From Phyto melanocephala (Eukaryota > Arthropoda > Insecta > Diptera > Rhinophoridae), in the NCBI GenBank assembly GCA_941918925.1, contig OW799234.1, positions 61,918,968-61,982,967 of the forward strand: a stretch of 64,000 nucleotides of DNA. Reading direction: 5' to 3'. Below are positions 57,661 through 64,000 of this stretch, piece by piece (position 1 is the first letter of the stretch; each line of letters starts with the position of its first letter). Below the pieces are notes generated by a model. It searched no databases. It had not been told where the DNA came from and saw only the letters and a list, made by a program, of their open reading frames with translations. The position numbers were made by a program, and so were the translations under genes.

Positions 57661-58571
57661 TTATACATTTCACCTGTGGTGCTCAAGGGTATATATAGCT
57701 TTCCCATTCCGCTTGTAATTTCTTATGAATAGAGGAGTCGATTAAGCCCTGACCATCTGTCCGTCTGTCCGTGTGTTGGTTGAAATCAACTTTTATAAGC
57801 ATCTATATGTTCCTCAGATCTGTGTATAGTATTAATCTTTTCGAAATATCCAATCAGCAAAATCTCTCCATAACTTTCTGAGATGTGAGCAAATAAACAC
57901 GACTGCCTCTGTTTTTTCCCATATTTTTACCACCAAAATTAAAATTTTTCAGCAATAGAATAATTTATAGATACCTTTGCTACTATTTATAGATGTAATA
58001 TGCCTTCAGAGATATTCGTGAAAAATTTTGGCTAAAGCGGGCTCTAGTCGGTAAAGTTATAGACAAATATTTTTTTTTTCAAATATATATTTCAAAAATT
58101 TACAAACGAAAATCATTTTTTTCCAGCTTATAGACAACCGAGAGAGTCATAATTGGTATCATCTGAAAGGACTTGACTAGCGCAATATAAGCTCTATAAA
58201 AAAATAAAATTCAAGTTGGCCGCCACTAGAAAATGGTGGACAATAAATTTATATATAAATAAAATCTGGTATTTTAAAATGTAACTTCTAGAGCGCCTTT
58301 AATATTGGTATCAAATGAAAGGGCATGACCAGTAGAATACAGTAAGTTATTAAAAAATTTAAGATCCAAGATGGCCTCTAAAACAAAATGGCGAATCAAA
58401 TTGTTTTAAACCCAACAATATGGGTATCAAATAAAAGGGCCTGACTAGTAGAAATCGAGGATGGCGTCGGAAATAATAAAGAAAATGGCGTATAACATAT
58501 ATATATATAGTACATGATGGTGAAGGGTATTATCAGATTCGGCACGGTCGAATATAGCACTCTTACTTGTT
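57661..58571 (+). mobile_element. mini-me-like element, complete reference copy
   Basis: Start TTATACATTTCACCTGTGGT GCTCAAGGGTATA; GTCY tract CTGTCCGTCTGTCCGTGTG; body GCCTTCAGAGATATTCGTG, then three segments each with TATCAAATGAAAGGGC-type words; tail GGTGAAGGGTATTATCAG, palindrome 58537-58553, CTCTTACTTGT. About 910 bp. It gives the uninterrupted order against which the 16695 and 35852 copies can be read. Confidence 0.82.
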
Positions 58572-59464
58572 GTTTATAATTGTTATTGTTATTAATAATA
58601 ATATTTAATAAATAAAAAAATATTAAATGAAGGCTTTATAATGCAAAGCCATTTACCGGTCCGAACAAATCCTGCCTTTAACTAATGGCAAGTTATAATA
58701 ATTGCCCTAAATATTATTGACTCAAATCGCCAGCTATCGTAGGAGTTATATGTCGTAGTAATTGTACACATATTGTTGATAATTTCTACATTAATTTTTA
58801 CACTAACAACTATTTTACTATCGTACAAATACGTTAAAAATGAAAAAATTAATTCAATCGCCATTTTTCTTCAAAATGGAGAAATGAATTTCATACAACA
58901 TACAACGACTCCTACGAAAGGTTATGAATTGAGCAAGTGTATTTTAGATGTTAATTTTTTTCGTTATTCGGAATTTTGAAAACATATCAGATCAGAAATA
59001 AACTTAACAACTAAAGGAAGAAATTTCTTAATATGCTAAATAAAAATTAAATAAATCCATTCAGTTTTTAATATTTTAATTCTATTTTTAAAATAAAATA
59101 ATTTTAAATACTTGAATTTCCTAGCGGGTACATTAAATTATGTACAAAAAAACTTAGATTTTGTTTGTAAAATATTTTTTTTTTATTTAAAATCATGTTA
59201 TAAGTACTATTTAATGTCACAAGTTTCTTTTTGTTTTAAGAAAAAAACTTTTTCGATAATAAACTACTTACACCGTGCAATGCGAGTGTATATAAAAAAT
59301 TTATATAAATACCTTTACTTGGATAAAAAATTTCTTAATAATATCTTTAAGACATTACCAACGGTTTTATTTATAAAATAAGCATAGAGTTCATTTAAAA
59401 TGATTACCCCTCTTTTTTGTTGTTTTTTTTTATAATGCTACAACCACATACATATTTTTAATAC
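58572..59464. other. intron, no gene seen
   Basis: No motif or element end recognised. Confidence 0.5.
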
Positions 59465-60120
59465 TAGTGATGTAACGAATATCACTTTTCAAGTATTCAC
59501 AAATGCAAATGCGGATGCGAATATTTAACGCCGATATACGCGAATACGAATGCAAATGCGAATATTCAGTTAAAAATTTAACTCAATATATATGGTGGGA
59601 TTTTGACAGCTGTATGTTGCTGTATGAGTTACACACACTTTTATTATCGTTTGCATCTATCAGCTTTAAAAATTAAATAATTACTATAAAAAAATTTACT
59701 TTTTTGTTTATTACTTTTTGAATCTCAACACATTTAAATTCTTGATTACGCTCACTCTGCAATTTAAACCCGTTTTGCGATTATTTAATGTTAATTTTTA
59801 CATTTAACAATGAGATGATAAAGTGTAAATGAAGAAAAAAAATCTTAAGAGAAGCGCAGAAATTTGTAATCGCTTTACATTTATATATTCGTCCTTAAAA
59901 TATTCCTGTCGTGCAGTTAGAAACAAAATTTTACGAAACCACAAAAGGATGCACAAAGCACTGTTTTGGAATACTACAAAGAAAAGTTTGAAACAGCTTT
60001 AACTCCAATGGAAATAAGAAAAATTCGTCAATTCAATCTCCTTAACATCAAATTTCAAATTGGAAGCTAGAATACAATAAAGTTTTTATCAGTACGAAAA
60101 GCGGTCATAAACTATGAACG
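59465..60120 (+). mobile_element. hAT-like 5' end, truncated
   Basis: TAGTGATGTAACGAATATCA followed by clustered ATGCGAAT/AATGCGAATA words (59500-59565) looks like a hAT terminus with subterminal repeats. A possible coding remnant lies at 59920-60000 (KFYETTKGCTKHCF). No matching right end or duplication was found. Confidence 0.45.
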
Positions 60121-60367
60121 AGAAGGCTTTTTTTTCTGTATAAATTTTTTTTTTGCACACCATGAGATTCGTTTTGAAGATAAATTTTGACATTTTCAAA
60201 ATTTAGTGAATATTTTCTAGTATTTCCAGATATCATTATTTCAATATTATTTGGTGTAATACAACTAATTTCTTAGTGATATTTTCATAAATGCACTACA
60301 ATGTATTTATTGAAATTAACCTGTACAAAATTTGGTTTCGCAGGAAAGAAAATGATTAGAGAAAAAA

Positions 60368-60958
60368 TAAAGCCCTGTCCGTATGTTTGTTGAAATCAAC
60401 TTTTAGAAGCAACCATATGTTCCTCAGATCTGTGTAGGGTATCAATCTTTTGGAAATATCTGGGAATGAATCGCTATTGAAATTCAGCATAATCGCCCCA
60501 TAACTTTCTGAGATATGAGCAAAAAACCACGACCACCTCGTTTTTTTCACAATTACAACAACAACATACATATATACTGGTAAGAGTAAACTGGCATCGA
60601 ATCCCAGCTGAGCCAAAAATTTTTTTTTTATTTTATATATTATTAATATTTTTATTATTTTTTTAATTTTTTAAAAAAATTTTTTAAAATATTTTTTTTT
60701 AATTTTTTTTTTAATATTATTTATTGTTTTTTTATTTTTAATACATTTTTTTTTATTTTTTTTTTTTTTGTAATTTTTTTTTTTTTGAAACATACATACG
60801 TATACTCAATTTATAATTCTGCAATGGGATGTCTTTTATATGTATGTACGTATTTCATATGAGATGAATGGTGATACAAACAATTGTTATTCCATGACTA
60901 TACTTTGTGAAGGGTATATAAGATTCGGTACGGCCGAATATATCACCTTTACTTGTTA
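60368..60958 (+). mobile_element. mini-me-like element, front end lost
   Basis: Begins in GCCCTGTCCGTATGTTTGTT, then TTTTAGAAGCAACCATATG, ATAACTTTCTGAGATATGAG, ACGACCACCTCG, TGGCATCGAATCCCAGCTGA, a T-rich tract, TGAAGGGTATATAAG, palindrome 60923-60939 and CCTTTACTTGT. Confidence 0.78.
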
Positions 60959-61840
60959 CCAACTAAATTAAAATTTTTCAGCCATAGAATAATTTATAGG
61001 TACGTTTGCTACTATTTGTAGATAAATTATGCTTCTAGAGATATTCGTGAAAATTTTTGGGTAAAAAGGGCTCTAACCGGTGAAATTATAGACATAATTT
61101 TTTTTTTAATTATATATTCCAAAATATTATTTTATTTTTAGTTATTTTATTTGAGTCTATGGATTATACATCTTTAAAGTTATGCAAAAACAAAATAATT
61201 TTACATTTCACAATATTAACATTTAGGGAAAAATCAATATGTTGATAAAGTTTATTGAACTCGGTACAAATCCTTAAAAACGGATCGAAGTTGGCATAAT
61301 TCGTTCTGAAAACTTTTAAACAAAAATTAAATTTTTTCAGCTTTTAGACAACGGAGAGAGTCAATATTGGTATCATCGGAAGGGACTTGACTAGCGCAAT
61401 ATAAGCTCTATAAAAAAATAAAATTCAAGTTGGCCGCCACTAGAAAATGGTGGACAATAAATTTATATATAAATAAAATCTGGTATTTTAAAATGTAACT
61501 TCTTGAACCCCCTCAATATTGGTATCAAATGAAAGGGCATGACCAGTAGGATACAGTAAATTATTAAAAAATGTAAAATTCAAGATGGCGTCTAAAATTA
61601 AATGGCGAATCAAATTTTTTTAAACCCCATCAATATGGGTATCAAATAAAAGGGCTTGACTAGTAGAATACAGTTAACTACGTAAAAATTCAAAATCAGG
61701 AATGACGTCGGAAACAAAAAGGAAAAATGGCGTATAACATGAAATATAGGTTAAGCTACGATGTGGGATTATACCTCTGTATACGATGGTGAAGGCTATT
61801 AACAGATTCGGCAGGGCCGAATATAGCATTCTCACTTTTT
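60959..61840 (+). mobile_element. mini-me-like element, back half
   Basis: From TTTTTCAGCCATAGAATAAT it follows the 57661 body, including GTCAATATTGGTATCATCGG and three ATCAAATGAAAGGGC segments. The tail is GATGGTGAAGGCTATTAACA, palindrome 61806-61822 and CATTCTCACTT. It joins directly to the tail of the previous copy. Confidence 0.75.
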
Positions 61841-63183
61841 TAATATACTTTTTTCTTTCACGTACAAACAGAAGTTTGGGACGTTTAAAAATGAAATATT
61901 ACATTTATAATATGTATGTATTTATTGTGGAAAGGAAGTTCCTGTTAAAATGTGTGACTTGAAATAGATAACTGTTTAAATTTGCGTAGTCTGTTTGTTT
62001 GTTCACAAGACAAGTTGCGGTGAGCTTAGGATAAATCGAAATAATAAAATGTTGCATACTTTTGTGTGTTATTTATAGAGGTGCTTCAAAACCTGTAATA
62101 AATAAACTTAAATTTTAGGTGGATAATTTTATAATGTAACAGCAAATATCCAAGGAAACATAAAGAAAAGTCAAATGTTTAAACTAGAATATTTATAAAA
62201 CATTAATCTTAGTTAAAAAAGTACACACATTCTGGCATTGACACATTAAACTGTAAACTGACAACCGTAAATTCTTGTTATAAATCCCTATTTTTTATAA
62301 TTTTATACATCTTTACAGTTAATCTAAACTCAAATAAAAAAATTATATTAATTTTAGCAACCCTAAAAATATAATACATTTTTCAATACTTGAACACTGC
62401 TTCATTTTTTAAGCTCTCAGTCTACTAAACAACTCAAAAAAAAAAAAAAAACAAAAATAAAAAATGATTTGAACAGAAAGTCAAGTTGTTTTGTCAGTTT
62501 GACTTTTGATTGACACTATTAAGTAAATATAAAGAAGCAAAATGTCATAAATGTCCTTAAAAAATGTAAGCGGAAAAAAATTAATATACACCTTTAGCTA
62601 ACAAAATATAGCATAACAAACTAACAACAGCACAAGCTAAAACCGTCAAGTTAAATTCTGTTTTACTTTCGGAAAAAATTCAAAACTTTACTTTCGAATT
62701 AAGAGTACAAAAACGAAGCCACTTTTTCACAAAACATTTCAAAACATGAAATCAAATCACTTTCATATCATATGCAACCACCATAAATTCAAATGATAAT
62801 GACATTCTGAGGTTCAGCGCAGAGAATATGGTAGTAGTTTTTTATTTGACCCCCTCTCTCGAACCCTTTTGTCCCCCACAAACAGAAAATAAAGTACGAA
62901 AAACAGCCTGAAATAAAAACTAGTTTTATGGAAGATACGAGAATTATTTTTTTGCTCATAACTACAACTGCAAGAGCAATTACAGCAACAAGCAATAACA
63001 ACAGCATACAAACACCTTAAACTTACAGTGAAAAAAAAAATATTAAACTTACAAATCCAACGCACAGATAAGTAGACGAAACTTTCGAAAAAATTGTGTA
63101 AAAGTTTTATTTAAATTTCTTTAAAACTATTTATTAATATTTTTTCATATATCTTCTTTCATTCTTTTTGCTCGATCTTTTAG
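61841..63183. other. intron before the TM2 exon, no gene seen
   Basis: AT-rich, no elements recognised. The final 40 bases are pyrimidine-rich (TCTTCTTTCATTCTTTTTGC) and form the acceptor. Confidence 0.6.
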
Positions 63184-63270
63184 GAGTTACAATTTTACTA
63201 TCACTGACTGTGTTCCTAAATATGGTGGCCGAAACAATGCCGGCTACATCAGATGCTGTGCCACTATTGG
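63184..63270 (+). CDS. nicotinic acetylcholine receptor alpha subunit, TM2 exon
   Basis: This 87-bp exon follows a pyrimidine-rich tract and TTTTAG and ends at donor GTAAGT; it is phase 1 on both sides. Joined to the previous exon it reads [19 protein letters not shown] then [11 protein letters not shown]. This is the pore-lining TM2 helix, with the conserved glutamate (AE) at its outer end, followed by the short TM2-TM3 loop. The last glycine codon is split, with its remainder in an exon beyond the window. It lies 22.9 kb downstream of the C-loop exon, across an intron packed with transposons. The combination [17 protein letters not shown] is typical of insect alpha7-like subunits. Confidence 0.92.
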
Positions 63271-63903
63271 GTAAGTTTTCGTAATGCAATATAACAAAGT
63301 GTCAGACTATTTAAGCTGAATAACAATTTGGTTTGGATATGTTACTTACTGGTTTATAAGACCAAAATTAAGGCTTTAAAGATTTAATTTTAAGTTAAAT
63401 TATTTAAGGAGTATAAGAATTTTAATATAAAATATATCCCTTTTTAAGCCATTTCAGCAACTTCGAGGTTAAAGCATTTCCAAACAGTGAATAAAGTTAA
63501 ATTTAATATATAAAAAAAAAGCTTTTAAAAAGCCTAAATATAGGTTTAAAAATGTCTTTGACAAAGAATTTAACATTTAAAAGTTTAAAACAATTTTACT
63601 TTACAATCTATTGCACATTACGTAATTTAGCAAGAATTCGAATTTTTATATTTTTTTTTAAAAAAATTTTGTTTTTTAATTTTATAAAAATAAAATTAAT
63701 AATGTTATGTGACTGTATGTATTAATTTAAAAATTTTTTTATTTTCAGAAAAGTTTTTTAAAAAATGTTCTATCCTTAAAAGTTAGAAATTTTTTTTTAA
63801 TAATTCCAAAAAATATGTTTTTAAAAAATCAGTTAATAAAAGTTTTGATATTTATATTTTTTAACTTTCTTGTTGGTTGGGACATTTTTGGTAAATTTTT
63901 ATT
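63271..63903. other. intron after the TM2 exon
   Basis: Starts with a strong donor GTAAGTTTTC. Otherwise AT-rich and featureless. Confidence 0.6.
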
Positions 63904-64000
63904 ATACCCTTCGCCTGTGGTGCTTTATCGTTTGTAATTTCTTCAATATTCTCTTTCGACCATATAGTATATACTATCTTAAAGCTGTAAGGAAGTCGAT
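63904..64000 (+). mobile_element. mini-me-like element, cut by the window end
   Basis: TTATACCCTTCGCCTGTGGT GCTT, then TTTGTAATTTCTTCAATATT and CGACCATATAGTATATACT: the start and core of another copy, running off the window. Confidence 0.65.

Noticed and set aside
1..64000. CRISPR array, operon or prokaryotic features
   Set aside because: Spliced exons, AT-rich introns and eukaryotic transposons show this is animal nuclear DNA; direct repeats are transposon units, not spacers.

Overview
The window is AT-rich animal DNA and looks like part of a very long gene in a schizophoran, probably calyptrate, fly. Three short exons on the + strand (37405-37480, 40051-40245, 63184-63270) join in frame. 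They encode the C-loop with its vicinal cysteines, TM1, the TM1-TM2 linker and TM2 of an alpha7-like nicotinic acetylcholine receptor subunit (Dalpha5/6/7 group, most like Dalpha6). The dipteran call rests on this subunit type and on the dense (GTCY)n 'mini-me/DINE-1-like' repeats around the core CGACCCCATAAAGTATATA. No other host gene is recognisable: everything else reads as intron filled with transposons and their relics.

Layout. 1-37404 (intron upstream of the first exon): a large inverted-repeat element at the left edge, Helitrons (2305-2958, 6797-7688), DD41D-type mariner relics (3270, 10880, 17057, 24480, 33259), small TIR elements and foldbacks (5411, 6187, 9236, 10651, 11717, 15571, 29620, 32448), a hAT relic interrupted by a Helitron piece (18647-20115), a hAT element nested in a MITE (21198-22215), a pogo-like element carrying a nested MITE (25808-27140), and many mini-me-like copies. 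37481-40050 (first visible intron): a pogo-type MITE and a 920-bp mariner derivative with 183-bp inverted-repeat arms. 40246-63183 (22.9-kb intron): two long second-family mini-me-like elements (43103, 48541), a mariner relic (46230), a Helitron (46767), an apparently complete but mutated hAT element with 8-bp target-site duplications (50388-53974), more mariner remnants and three further mini-me-like copies. The final exon is followed by intron to the window end.

Relations. The receptor exons have matching splice phases (0-1, 1-1, 1-1) and clean GT/AG borders, so the element load has not disturbed the reading frame. The transposons form nested pairs whose relative order can be read: hAT into MITE, MITE into pogo, mariner derivatives into mini-me-like elements. 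The mini-me-like family carries a 17-nt palindrome (ATTCGGCACGGCCGAAT type) about 12-18 nt before one end, which resembles a Helitron/Helentron 3' terminus; at least 14 clear copies of this palindrome occur. Family assignments come from motifs and remembered family features, not from database searches.
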